Part shown: positions 1 to 6,684 of the stretch, one piece after another
Numbering within the stretch: position 1 is the first letter of the stretch
Layout: every line of letters begins with the position of its first letter
Origin: a bacterium
GTDB taxonomy: Bacteria; Verrucomicrobiota; Verrucomicrobiia; Limisphaerales; UBA11358
Length of the DNA stretch: 13,745 nucleotides
NCBI GenBank assembly: GCA_021781185.1
Contig: JAJXXI010000316.1
Coordinates: forward strand, 1 to 13,745
Direction of reading: 5' to 3'
Made by a program: the position numbers and the translations under genes
The notes under the pieces: model-generated
What the model was told of the DNA's origin: nothing
What the model saw: only the letters and a program-made list of their open reading frames with translations
Database searches by the model: none

Positions 1-303
1 GTCGCACCATTGCGCGCCATAGACACGGCCGAGGTCGCCGGTTTCCTTGTTCGCCCATTCGTCCCAAATGGTCACACCGCGTTCCTGCAGCCAGCGGACA
101 TTGGTCTCGCCACGCAGAAACCAGAGCAATTCGTAGATGATGGACTTGAGATGCAACTTCTTCGTGGTGAGGACGGGGAAACTCTGGCGCAAATCAAACC
201 GCGCTTGCGCGCCGAATACGGAATAGGTGCCCGTGCCCGTGCGGTCGGCCTTGAATTTTCCTTTTTCCAAAACGAGGCGAAGCAGGTTGTGATACTGAAT
301 CAT
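1..303 (-). CDS. thyA: Thymidylate synthase, N-terminal part (cut by window edge)
   Basis: Thymidylate synthase methylates dUMP to dTMP using methylene-tetrahydrofolate, in the cytoplasm. The minus strand reads 101 uninterrupted codons from an ATG at 303 to the window edge. The start [15 protein letters not shown] is followed by the phosphate-binding loop DRTGTGT (Arg21), the segment [19 protein letters not shown] with the conserved Glu58, and VTIWDEWA, then [11 protein letters not shown]. This aligns almost residue for residue with the E. coli ThyA N-terminus. The active-site Cys lies beyond the edge. The conserved Arg that usually follows GxQW is Cys100 here. No clear Shine-Dalgarno site precedes the ATG. 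The 175 nt upstream (304-478) contain no gene I can support. The family assignment is firm; only the C-terminal two thirds are unseen. Confidence 0.95.
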   Translation of the reverse strand, partial: MIQYHNLLRLVLEKGKFKADRTGTGTYSVFGAQARFDLRQSFPVLTTKKLHLKSIIYELLWFLRGETNVRWLQERGVTIWDEWANKETGDLGRVYGAQWCD

Positions 304-478
304 GAGGGGAAAAGTTTAACTGTGAACAACGTGGAAAGAATCAGTTTTCCCAGCCAGTTTTTTGAAATGCGAGAGCAAATGGCTTCTAATGTTTTTCAAC
401 GGCATGGTGGAGAAGATGTGTGAAACAGGGCAAAATTTCAATGCAAAGGCGCATTACCACAAAGATTATCAACCAACC

Positions 479-823
479 TCATTTTTCCTCAAATGATACT
501 AAATAAGAAGTAGTCGCTTCAAAATCTCCAACCTTGGCCACGCGGATTTTATATTCCTTTTGAAATTTTGATTGATCGAAAACGACATCCAAAGAAAATG
601 TTGAACTCTTTGGAAGCAACGTGGGGTTTATTTCACTTCCATCATGTGATTTCACCTTCCAGACATCATTTGAATGCATCAGGCGTAGCTGGTGGGCAAT
701 AGTCAGACTTTTTGTTTTTGCTACAGCTCGAATTTTAAATTCCTCATTTTGCTGATCAACCAGCACGAGACAACCTCTGAAATATTTTTTTATGAATAAC
801 GAATCACTTTTGTCGAGCCGCAA
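479..823 (-). CDS. Orphan hypothetical protein, probably a 5'-degraded remnant
   Basis: I do not recognise this 114-codon frame. Its C-terminal half alternates polar and hydrophobic residues (STFSLDVVFDQSKF, then EYKIRVAKVGDF) like a beta-sandwich or Ig-like domain of exported proteins, which is inference from pattern only. No in-frame ATG exists: the first usable start is TTG at 823, with a stop at 839-841 just upstream. In another minus frame an ATG at 867 begins MKTALRLMG, which looks like the start of a secreted protein, but that frame ends after 25 codons, so a frameshift near 825-840 could have separated signal and body. Base composition is about 35-40 % GC, well below the neighbours, suggesting transferred or decaying DNA. 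It could also be a chance ORF. Confidence 0.35.
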   Translation of the reverse strand: MRLDKSDSLFIKKYFRGCLVLVDQQNEEFKIRAVAKTKSLTIAHQLRLMHSNDVWKVKSHDGSEINPTLLPKSSTFSLDVVFDQSKFQKEYKIRVAKVGDFEATTSYLVSFEEK

Positions 824-1008
824 AAGTAAGCATAGGGATTACCCATAAGCCTCAAAGCTGTTTTCATTTTTTCTGACCGACTCATTGGACATAATCATGA
901 CACAAGGAGTAAATCTATCAAGTCCCGACAATTTTTAGCCGCGTGGTTTTCAAAGCAGGATTTTTGGGAGATAGCAAGCAGGACATGATTTATTGGGGAC
1001 AATCGGTG

Positions 1009-1113
1009 ATGGGCATTCCCGCCCTTGATCGCGGAACCAAACGCATCGGTGTCGCGGTGACCAAAGAGTTCAAGCCCGCTACCTCGCACTTTCATTTCCT
1101 GAATCAAAGTTGA
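1009..1113 (+). pseudogene. Truncated duplicate of the ruvX 5' end
   Basis: A plus-strand frame from ATG 1009 to TGA 1113 encodes 34 residues beginning MGIPALDRGTKRIGVAVT. The intact ruvX at 1736 begins MRILALDHGTKRIGVALS. At DNA level 51 of the first 60 bases match, and 34 of 36 match over 1021-1056 versus 1748-1783. Similarity then fades quickly (KEFKPATSHFHFLNQS) and the frame stops, so most of the RNase H-like fold and two of its three acidic residues are missing; only the first, Asp7, remains. An upstream in-frame ATG at 985, preceded by AGGA, would give 42 codons. It cannot be a functional resolvase. It is best read as a fragment left by duplication, with the DUF433/DUF5615 pair lying between it and the real gene. 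Confidence 0.8.
1021..1056 (+). repeat. Direct repeat, upstream copy (ruvX start)
   Basis: These 36 bases match 1748-1783 at 34 positions, in the same orientation and with 727 bases between equivalent positions. They lie 89 bases upstream of the antitoxin gene, so the two copies bracket the toxin-antitoxin pair. Confidence 0.85.
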
Positions 1114-1116
1114 TTC
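1101..1116. promoter_or_regulatory. Palindromic operator candidate for the toxin-antitoxin pair
   Basis: The sequence GAATCAA-AG-TTGATTC is a perfect inverted repeat with 7-base arms and a 2-base centre. It lies 28 bases upstream of the DUF433 start. Antitoxins of many type II modules bind palindromes just upstream of their own gene and repress it, so autoregulation is a reasonable inference. It overlaps the proposed -35 box. The role is not proven by sequence alone. Confidence 0.5.
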
Positions 1117-1138
1117 TTCACCCGTCGCAGACTAGAGT
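1110..1138 (+). promoter_or_regulatory. Candidate sigma70-type promoter for the DUF433 gene
   Basis: TTGATT (1110-1115) and TAGAGT (1133-1138) each match 4 of 6 consensus bases and are separated by the optimal 17. The expected transcription start falls about at the ATG (1145), which would make a leaderless message and agrees with the absence of a Shine-Dalgarno site. Such pairs also occur by chance. Confidence 0.35.
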
Positions 1139-1144
1139 TGGTGC

Positions 1145-1366
1145 ATGAGCGACCGCATCATGATTGACCCGCATATCTGCTCCGGCAAGCCGGTGATTCG
1201 CGGAACGCGCATCATGGTCAAGAATATCCTCGGCATGATTGCCGGCGGCTATTCGGTTGAGCGCATTGTGGCCTCCTATCCCGAACTCGCGGCGGCGGAT
1301 GTGAGCGCGGCCTTGGAATACGCCGCCGAGATCGTCGCGGAAGAGCAAATTTTCGCCCATGCCTGA
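1145..1366 (+). CDS. DUF433 family antitoxin-like protein
   Basis: This 73-residue protein is a typical DUF433 (COG2442) member. After MSDRIMID it shows the family signature CSGKPVIRGTRI (residues 12-23), then a short helical region with YPELAAADVSAALEYAAEIV at about 45-64, the usual ending of the domain. The family has a helix-turn-helix-like fold and is widely paired with a PIN-like DUF5615 gene, where it is predicted to be the DNA-binding antitoxin that neutralises the toxin and represses the operon. Here it overlaps the DUF5615 start by 8 bases and has a palindrome in front, which fits that role. Length is normal. The toxin-antitoxin function is predicted for the family rather than demonstrated for this pair. 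Confidence 0.9.
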   Translation: MSDRIMIDPHICSGKPVIRGTRIMVKNILGMIAGGYSVERIVASYPELAAADVSAALEYAAEIVAEEQIFAHA

Positions 1367-1739
1367 TCAGGCGCTCCATCTGCTGCTGGATCAAAACATT
1401 CCCGAGGCCGTTGCCGGATGGCTGCGCGGCAAATTCTCCGTCTGGCAGATTTCCCACGTCAAAGAAATGGGTCTGGCTGGCAAGGCTGATTCGGAAATTT
1501 TTCTTTGGGCCCAAGCCCGGCACGCCATCGTCATCAGCTACGATGAAGATTTTGCCGACACGCGTTCGTTTCCGCTCGGATCGCATTTCGGGATTATCCG
1601 GCTGCGCGTCTGGCCGACGACGGTTGAAGCAACCAGCGCGGCTTTGGAGCGGTTATTCCGGCAGGTTTTGCCGGATGATTTGCACGGCAGTCTCGTTATC
1701 ATTGACCAGGAAAAAATCCGCCTCCGCCGCAAACCATGA
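1359..1739 (+). CDS. DUF5615 PIN-like toxin candidate
   Basis: This 126-residue protein matches DUF5615 (COG4634), PIN-like proteins predicted to be Mg2+-dependent ribonucleases. Visible motifs are LLLDQNIP (Asp11), GKADSEIFLWA (Asp44, Glu46) and VISYDEDFAD (Asp62, Asp64), which give the acidic cluster expected of the fold. The ATG at 1359 overlaps the DUF433 end by 8 bases, typical of translationally coupled antitoxin-toxin pairs. Its stop codon overlaps the ruvX ATG in an ATGA junction, so ruvX translation may depend on reading through this gene. All key acidic residues are present, so it looks intact. RNA cleavage is inferred from the family. Confidence 0.87.
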   Translation: MPDQALHLLLDQNIPEAVAGWLRGKFSVWQISHVKEMGLAGKADSEIFLWAQARHAIVISYDEDFADTRSFPLGSHFGIIRLRVWPTTVEATSAALERLFRQVLPDDLHGSLVIIDQEKIRLRRKP

Positions 1740-2146
1740 GAATTCTCGCCCTTGATCACGGAACCAAACGCATCGGCGTCGCGCTGAGCGATGAGACCAA
1801 AACCATCGCCCAGCCGCTGGAATACATTCTTGCCGAGCCGTTCGCCGATTTTCTGGAACGGCTCAAAAAGCTGCTGCTGGAAAAGGAGGTGGACCTCATT
1901 CTCATCGGCATGCCGCGCAACATGGATGGCAGCTACGGGCCGGCGGCGCAAAAGGTGGAAGTGTTCGTCGCCGCGCTCAAGTCCGCCATCACCGTGCCGA
2001 TCAAGTTGTGGGACGAGCGTCTGACGTCCACGATGGCCAACCGGATTTTGATTCAAGGCAAAGTCCGCCGCGATCAACGCAAGGAGAAGGTGGACAAGAT
2101 GGCGGCGGCCATTCTGCTGCAAAGCTATCTGGACATGGGAATTTGA
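1736..2146 (+). CDS. ruvX: RuvX/YqgF putative Holliday junction resolvase / pre-16S rRNA nuclease
   Basis: This 136-residue protein has the full length and all motifs of the YqgF/RuvX family, an RNase H-like nuclease linked to pre-16S rRNA 5'-end processing and, in some bacteria, Holliday junction resolution. Motifs are LALDHGTKRIGVA (Asp7), LILIGMPRNMDGSYGPAA (about 54-71), WDERLTS (Glu94) and KVDKMAAAILLQSYLD (Asp120). The three acidic residues form the expected metal site. The ATG overlaps the upstream DUF5615 stop (ATGA), implying coupling to the toxin-antitoxin message. A truncated copy of its 5' end lies at 1009. It runs convergent to opgH, with 118 bases between the two stops. Confidence 0.93.
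   Translation: MRILALDHGTKRIGVALSDETKTIAQPLEYILAEPFADFLERLKKLLLEKEVDLILIGMPRNMDGSYGPAAQKVEVFVAALKSAITVPIKLWDERLTSTMANRILIQGKVRRDQRKEKVDKMAAAILLQSYLDMGI
1748..1783 (+). repeat. Direct repeat, downstream copy (inside ruvX)
   Basis: This is the partner of 1021-1056 and encodes residues 5-16 of intact RuvX. Recombination between the two copies would remove the DUF433/DUF5615 pair and leave a single hybrid ruvX start. Confidence 0.85.
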
Positions 2147-2225
2147 AGCTTCGGTGAACGGGGCTTTGCCGGAATCAACGCCGGCCGGCGGCTTGTCGGT
2201 TTCCGCCGGTTGAAGCGCTGCGGTC

Positions 2226-2243
2226 GCCATGCCCGGGCGTGGC
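2226..2243. terminator. GC-rich hairpin between convergent ruvX and opgH
   Basis: GCCATGCCCGGGCGTGGC is a near-perfect palindrome (one mispair, G-U in RNA in one direction) that can form a 7-bp stem with a CCGG loop. It lies between two converging genes, where a shared terminator would be useful. No T-run follows on either strand, so intrinsic termination is doubtful. Confidence 0.3.
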
Positions 2244-2264
2244 ACCGGGGCAATGTTCGTTCGG

Positions 2265-4415
2265 TCAGATTCGCTGGCTGAAATCGCGGACCATCGCCTT
2301 CCACCACGGCGCCAGTTTCTCTTCGGGCCGCACCCAGGCCTGTTGATGCAGCCAGACCATGACCCGCTGATCGGCCATCACGGCCATGCGCTCGGAGTGC
2401 TTCAATTTTTCCGGGCCCGCCGCCAGCAGTTTTTCCCCCAGTTCCCGCACCGCGTCGGAGCCGGCGCCGATTTTGGCGAATTGCTCGGCATAAACCGGGT
2501 TCAATTGTTTTTCACGCAACAACGAGACGTGAATGGCGTTGACGTAAGGGTCGAGCACGGCAGCGGCGAGTCCGGCATGCGGGCGCGGGCTGGTGGATTC
2601 GGCATCCGTGAGGTCGTGGATTTTCAGGCGTGACCGGAGCGAGACAAGTTCCAGCGGCGGCCTGGTTTCCTCCGGCGTCAGGAACAGATTCAATTTTTTG
2701 GCCCGCGCACCAAGGGTGCGGCGGCTGGTCAGCACGCTCAAGGGAATGGAAAACACCATGCCCGCCAGCACCGGCGTAAACCACCAGAACAGGCTGGGCT
2801 CCAGCTTCCAGATGAAGCAGCCCCAAACGCCGCCGATGAGCGTGTGGCCCCAGTGCCGTTGGAGGGCGTAAAGCCAGTCCGTGCCGTCGGCGGTGCGTTT
2901 CTGGGTGGTCCAGCCGACGCTGATGCCCGCGAGGTTGGTGATCACGAACCGGGTGTGCCAGAGCATGAGCAACGGCGCGTGCAGCGTGGAAAAGATCGTT
3001 TCCCCAACCACACCGGCGGTGGCGCTGAGCAGCCCGCCAAATTCCCGGCGACGCGGCCAGTCGAGCGCGAGGTCAATGAGCGAAAGCAGCTTGGGGAGCA
3101 TGATGACCACCATGCAGATGATGAAGACCAGAAAGGCGTGCGCCGTGCCGCTCCAGTTTTTGAGATACGGATTAAAGGATTCCACCGGGATGTCCGAAAG
3201 GCCGGTGAACTGCTGATACGAGTAAATCCAGTTGAAAACCAACATGAACGCCAGCCAGAGCGGGCTGGCCAAGTAACCGAAGATGCCGAGGAGCAGATGC
3301 ACCCGGCTCACGCCGCGCAGGCCTTTGGCAAACAGCACCAAGCCGTGCTGCAAATTGCCCTGGCACCAGCGGCGTTCGCGCTGGGCGTTGTCAATCATCG
3401 CCTGGGGCGCCTCCTCGTAGCTGCCATCGAGATCGTAGGCCAGCCACACGGTCCAGTTTTCGCGCAACATCAGCGCGGCCTCCACAAAGTCGTGGCTCAA
3501 AATCTGCCCGCCGAACGGCTTGCGTCCCGGCAGTTGCGGCAGGTCGCAGAACTGCATGAACGGCTCGGTGCGGATGATGGCGTTGTGGCCCCAGTAATTG
3601 CCGAAATCCAGCGCCCAGTAGTTCAGCCCGCTGATGAACACCGGCGCGTAGAGGCGGTTGGCAAACTGCTGGATGCGGCCGAACAACGACTCGGCATTCA
3701 CCAATGCCGGCACGGTCTGGATCAGCCCGACCGTCGGGTGCGCCTCCATCAATTTTACCAGGTCCACGAGCGTTTCGCCGCGCATCACGCTGTCCGCATC
3801 ACAGCAAATAAAATAGCGGTAGCGCTTGCCCCAGGTGTTGAGAAAGTCGCGCACATTGCCGCTCTTGCGCTCCTCGTTGAACAGCCGGCGGCGGTAGTAG
3901 ATTTTCCCCAGCGCGTCCAGGTCGCGCACCAGGTCGCACCAGCGGCTTTCCTCCTCCACCCAGCGGTCGGGATTCGTCGAGTCGCTCAGGACGAAAAAAT
4001 CAAACCGCTCCAACTGGCCGGTGCGGGCGAGCGATTCAAACGTGGCGCGCAGGCCTTCAAACACGCGGACGGAATCCTCGTTGTAGATCGGAAAAATGAT
4101 CGCCGTGCTGGTGCCGGCCAGAGCCTGGTTGTTGTAGGGTTTCAGCCCGGTGATGCGCCGGCGCGTGCCGAGGCGGCGGAGGAAAAAACCGTAAACGCCG
4201 TGCATGCAGCCAATGGCCGTGAGCAGGAACAAGATGACGAACAGCACCAGCAGCACGGTGCGCGACGTGCTCCAGCCGGTGCGCCAGAGGAGGTCCGCAA
4301 AAATCAACGAGACCGCGCCGGTGAGCAGGCCGGCGGAGGAGAAAAACAGAAACAGCCGCCAGCCGCGCCGGAGACGCGGGACCGCCATTTCGGAAATGTT
4401 CCGGGTGTCAGCCAT
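2265..4415 (-). CDS. opgH: OpgH/MdoH membrane glucosyltransferase (osmoregulated periplasmic glucan synthesis)
   Basis: OpgH polymerises UDP-glucose into the beta-1,2-glucan backbone at the inner membrane. I place the start at ATG 4415 (716 aa); the longer upstream reading merely overlaps the preceding gene. Two membrane segments (about 20-44 and 53-79) precede a GT2 catalytic domain containing IIFPIYNEDSVRVFEGLRAT (106-125), FFVLSDSTNPD, CCDADSVM (Asp206, Asp208), YWGHNAIIR, LSHDFVEAAL (Asp309) and RERRWCQGNL (346-355). Several further membrane segments follow. All motifs match E. coli OpgH, but the roughly 140-residue cytoplasmic N-terminus of the E. coli enzyme is missing. The start overlaps the upstream 214-aa gene by 8 bases, indicating coupled translation. 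Confidence 0.95.
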   Translation of the reverse strand: MADTRNISEMAVPRLRRGWRLFLFFSSAGLLTGAVSLIFADLLWRTGWSTSRTVLLVLFVILFLLTAIGCMHGVYGFFLRRLGTRRRITGLKPYNNQALAGTSTAIIFPIYNEDSVRVFEGLRATFESLARTGQLERFDFFVLSDSTNPDRWVEEESRWCDLVRDLDALGKIYYRRRLFNEERKSGNVRDFLNTWGKRYRYFICCDADSVMRGETLVDLVKLMEAHPTVGLIQTVPALVNAESLFGRIQQFANRLYAPVFISGLNYWALDFGNYWGHNAIIRTEPFMQFCDLPQLPGRKPFGGQILSHDFVEAALMLRENWTVWLAYDLDGSYEEAPQAMIDNAQRERRWCQGNLQHGLVLFAKGLRGVSRVHLLLGIFGYLASPLWLAFMLVFNWIYSYQQFTGLSDIPVESFNPYLKNWSGTAHAFLVFIICMVVIMLPKLLSLIDLALDWPRRREFGGLLSATAGVVGETIFSTLHAPLLMLWHTRFVITNLAGISVGWTTQKRTADGTDWLYALQRHWGHTLIGGVWGCFIWKLEPSLFWWFTPVLAGMVFSIPLSVLTSRRTLGARAKKLNLFLTPEETRPPLELVSLRSRLKIHDLTDAESTSPRPHAGLAAAVLDPYVNAIHVSLLREKQLNPVYAEQFAKIGAGSDAVRELGEKLLAAGPEKLKHSERMAVMADQRVMVWLHQQAWVRPEEKLAPWWKAMVRDFSQRI

Positions 4416-5052
4416 TTTGCCGGAACCAGTCCACCAGCAGTTGCAGCCGGTTTTGAATCTCCCCGTATCCGCCATGTGTGATCCAGAAAACGCCCACCAG
4501 CAGCAGCGCCAGAAAAGACCAGGCCAGCACCATGCGCACATAGGGCAGGTTGCCCAGGTTGGTCAGCCGGCCGACCGTGCCAAGGTCCAGCGGACGCGGG
4601 GTCATCTTGGACAATTGGAAGTCCGGCCCGGCCCGGAAGAAGCTTTCGCGCATCGCCTCGATGAATTCGGCCGGCCACGGTCCGGGGCGGAGAAACTGGT
4701 CCTGCCATTTGCCCGGCATGTCGGCCAGCAGCAGCGCCAAGCGGCCGCGCGTCGAGAGGGTCTGCTCGCTGCCCACCGGCGAGGTTTGCAGCACCTCGGC
4801 AAACCATTCGGTGACGAGGTGGTCCATTTCCTCGGCGGCGAGCTCGGTGGCGCTGCGGTTCGGTTCGGCGGGCGCGCGGCGCTGGGCGCGTTCGAGCACG
4901 CGCAGGACGATGTCGCCGAGCAGAGGCTTGTTGCGGATGCGGAGGGCGTGAAAGTAATTTTCCACCTTCACATACGCCGCGTTCCATTCCTCCAGTGAAC
5001 GCCCGGCAATTTCACCGGAAACATCCGGCAGGATTTTCAGGGCGGGCTCCAT
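4408..5052 (-). CDS. Uncharacterised membrane-anchored protein between opgG and opgH
   Basis: I do not recognise this 214-residue protein. It starts at ATG 5052, 16 bases inside the end of opgG, and ends 8 bases inside opgH, so it is translationally tied to both. Residues 1-165 are soluble and charged, with helical stretches (LEEWNAAYVKVENYFHAL at 20-37, ATELAAEEMDHLVTEWFAEV at 68-87) and a Trp/Pro-rich part around 112-130. One membrane segment lies at about 171-193, followed by a short tail, so it has the form of a single-pass membrane protein with a large N-terminal domain. It may regulate or scaffold OpgH, whose usual cytoplasmic N-terminal extension is absent here. That is inference from position and topology only. 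Confidence 0.8.
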   Translation of the reverse strand: MEPALKILPDVSGEIAGRSLEEWNAAYVKVENYFHALRIRNKPLLGDIVLRVLERAQRRAPAEPNRSATELAAEEMDHLVTEWFAEVLQTSPVGSEQTLSTRGRLALLLADMPGKWQDQFLRPGPWPAEFIEAMRESFFRAGPDFQLSKMTPRPLDLGTVGRLTNLGNLPYVRMVLAWSFLALLLVGVFWITHGGYGEIQNRLQLLVDWFRQNG

Positions 5053-6605
5053 TGATAAACCCAGGTTTCACCGATGGCGTTGGTGCCTTGCTGCAGGGTG
5101 CAACGCAAATCCACCGGCGCATGGCTGCCGGCGACCGGCAGCATTTTCAAGATCACGCGCCAGGTGCCGAGATACGGATTGCGCAGCACCTGCTTGTCCA
5201 CGATGCGCGCGTCGGCGCTGCAACTGGCGATGGCCTCCGGCGGATGATCCGCCGGGATGGCGTCAAACGCCGGCCCGTCGAAATCCAGCACAAACTGTCG
5301 CGCGCCGGGAAATTGCGCGTCCGTCCCAATGCGCGTGGACACCACGCGGTTTTCCGATCGTTTCCGGTCCGCCGCGCCCCCTTCCCAATGCAGCGTGTAG
5401 GCAAACCGAAACGGCTGGAGCGGCGCGGGTTTGTTTTTCGGATCCCAGAAGGCGACGATGTTGTCGAGTCCTTCGTAGCTGGTGCTCAATTCCACCAGGT
5501 GCAGGTCGCCGTCGCCCCAGTTGCCATCCGGCTCCACCCAGACACTGGGCACCTTGTGATAGAGGTTGAACATGTCCTGATACGCGGCAAAGTTCCGTTC
5601 CCGTTGCAGGAGGCCGAAGCCCTTGATGTTCGGCGCGTGAAAAATCTGGTGCCGCATGACCGGCGGGTTGTCCAGCGGCCGCCAGAAAACCTCGCCGTTG
5701 CCCATGTGGACCAGCAGCCCGTCGCTGTCGTGAACTTCCGGGCGGTAATCGTCAAATTTGCGTTCCGAGTTCTTCCCGAACCAGAACATGCTCGTGAGCG
5801 GTGCCAGGCCGATGGTCTTGATGGGTTTCCGGTCCGGGTTGACGGCGGCAATGTTGTTGGTGGTGCGGAAATACAGCACCGCCCGGATGCTGCACGTGGT
5901 GGTGTCGCCCGGCTTGATGATGAATTCATACGCGCCCGTGCAGCTTACGCTGTCCAGAATGGCGTAAAGCCGCAAATCCTTGTCGCCGTAGCCCGGCTTG
6001 CCCAGCCACCAGTCGGTGAAGATGGGAAATTCCTCCGGGCGGTCGCCTTCGCCGCAGTCCAGCGCCAGTCCGCGCGCGGATTCGCCGTAACGCAGATTTT
6101 TCCCGAGCAGCCGGAAATAGCTCGCACCGAGAAATGCGCCGAGTTCATCCATCTGATCCGGCTTGTTCAGCGCATACAGGATGCGGAAACCGGCGTAGCC
6201 CGTTTTGGTCGGGATTTGGCTGGCGATCTTAAGTTTGCCGTAGTCGAAGAAATCCTGCACGAACCGGATGGGCTGGGTGTGCATGGCCGTGAACTCATTG
6301 ATATGCACCGGCTCCTGGTAAAGATAGCCCGGATGGAAAAATTCAACGCGGAAAGGCAGGTGCTCCGACGCCCAGAGCGCGCGGTCACGGCGGAAGCGGA
6401 TTTCGCGGTATTTGTCGTAATCCAGGTTGTCCTGCTGGAGAACTTTGGGCAGGTCGGCACGCGGCGAATGGAAGGGGGCCTGCGCGCGCTCCAAAGCGCG
6501 CCGCGCCACATAATCCAGATTCACCTCGGCGGATTCCGCAGCGATGCCCATCGTTGCGGTCAGCAGACTTCCGATCAGCACCAACAGGCCAGAGAGTCGC
6601 GACAT
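5037..6605 (-). CDS. opgG: OpgG/MdoG periplasmic glucan biosynthesis protein
   Basis: OpgG acts in the periplasm on the glucan made by OpgH. E. coli OpgG and OpgD belong to glycoside hydrolase family 186, and OpgD is a beta-1,2-glucanase. From ATG 6605 the product is 522 aa (E. coli 511). It has a signal peptide (MSRLSGLLVLIGSLLTATMG, cleavage likely after about residue 23), followed by YDKYREIRFRRDRALW, LPFRVEFFHPGYLYQEPVHI, LGASYFRLLG, YGESARGLALD, EEFPIFTDWWL, LAPLTSMFWFG, YRPEVHDSDGLLVHMGNGE and KGFGLLQRERNF. These track the E. coli sequence over its whole length. A longer reading from TTG 6647 would spoil the signal peptide. It is 79 bases downstream of the ABC permease and overlaps the next gene by 16. 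Confidence 0.95.
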   Translation of the reverse strand: MSRLSGLLVLIGSLLTATMGIAAESAEVNLDYVARRALERAQAPFHSPRADLPKVLQQDNLDYDKYREIRFRRDRALWASEHLPFRVEFFHPGYLYQEPVHINEFTAMHTQPIRFVQDFFDYGKLKIASQIPTKTGYAGFRILYALNKPDQMDELGAFLGASYFRLLGKNLRYGESARGLALDCGEGDRPEEFPIFTDWWLGKPGYGDKDLRLYAILDSVSCTGAYEFIIKPGDTTTCSIRAVLYFRTTNNIAAVNPDRKPIKTIGLAPLTSMFWFGKNSERKFDDYRPEVHDSDGLLVHMGNGEVFWRPLDNPPVMRHQIFHAPNIKGFGLLQRERNFAAYQDMFNLYHKVPSVWVEPDGNWGDGDLHLVELSTSYEGLDNIVAFWDPKNKPAPLQPFRFAYTLHWEGGAADRKRSENRVVSTRIGTDAQFPGARQFVLDFDGPAFDAIPADHPPEAIASCSADARIVDKQVLRNPYLGTWRVILKMLPVAGSHAPVDLRCTLQQGTNAIGETWVYQWSPP

Positions 6606-6684
6606 CTTGTGACAAGGAAAGACGAAAAACACCTGATTTGCAAGCACGGCGCGTGCCGGGGAGGAAGCGGCGGCTGGGGAATTG

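Larger units (their letters stand above)
824..1144. other. Gene-poor stretch with ruvX fragment and operator region
   Basis: No complete gene is visible across these 321 bases. The first 160 or so are AT-rich and hold only short frames. From 985 or 1009 a plus-strand frame of 42 or 34 codons reproduces the N-terminus of RuvX (separate entry). From 1101 a palindrome and a promoter-like pair of boxes lead into the DUF433 gene (separate entries). No transposase, tRNA or terminator was seen. Confidence 0.6.

Noticed and set aside
316..405. A 29-codon minus-strand frame upstream of thyA (MPLKNIRSHLL...)
   Set aside because: Too short, without a ribosome site or recognisable pattern; probably chance.
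895..1107. A 70-codon minus-strand frame upstream of the antitoxin
   Set aside because: It is the reverse reading of the ruvX fragment: its HRDTDAFGSAIKGGNAH resembles the reverse reading of the real ruvX start, which supports the duplication, not a gene.
4416..4541. An N-terminal extension of OpgH starting at 4541 (MCAWCWPGLFW...)
   Set aside because: It lies entirely within the preceding 214-aa gene in another frame and is Trp/Cys-rich nonsense; ATG 4415 agrees with the OpgH membrane topology.
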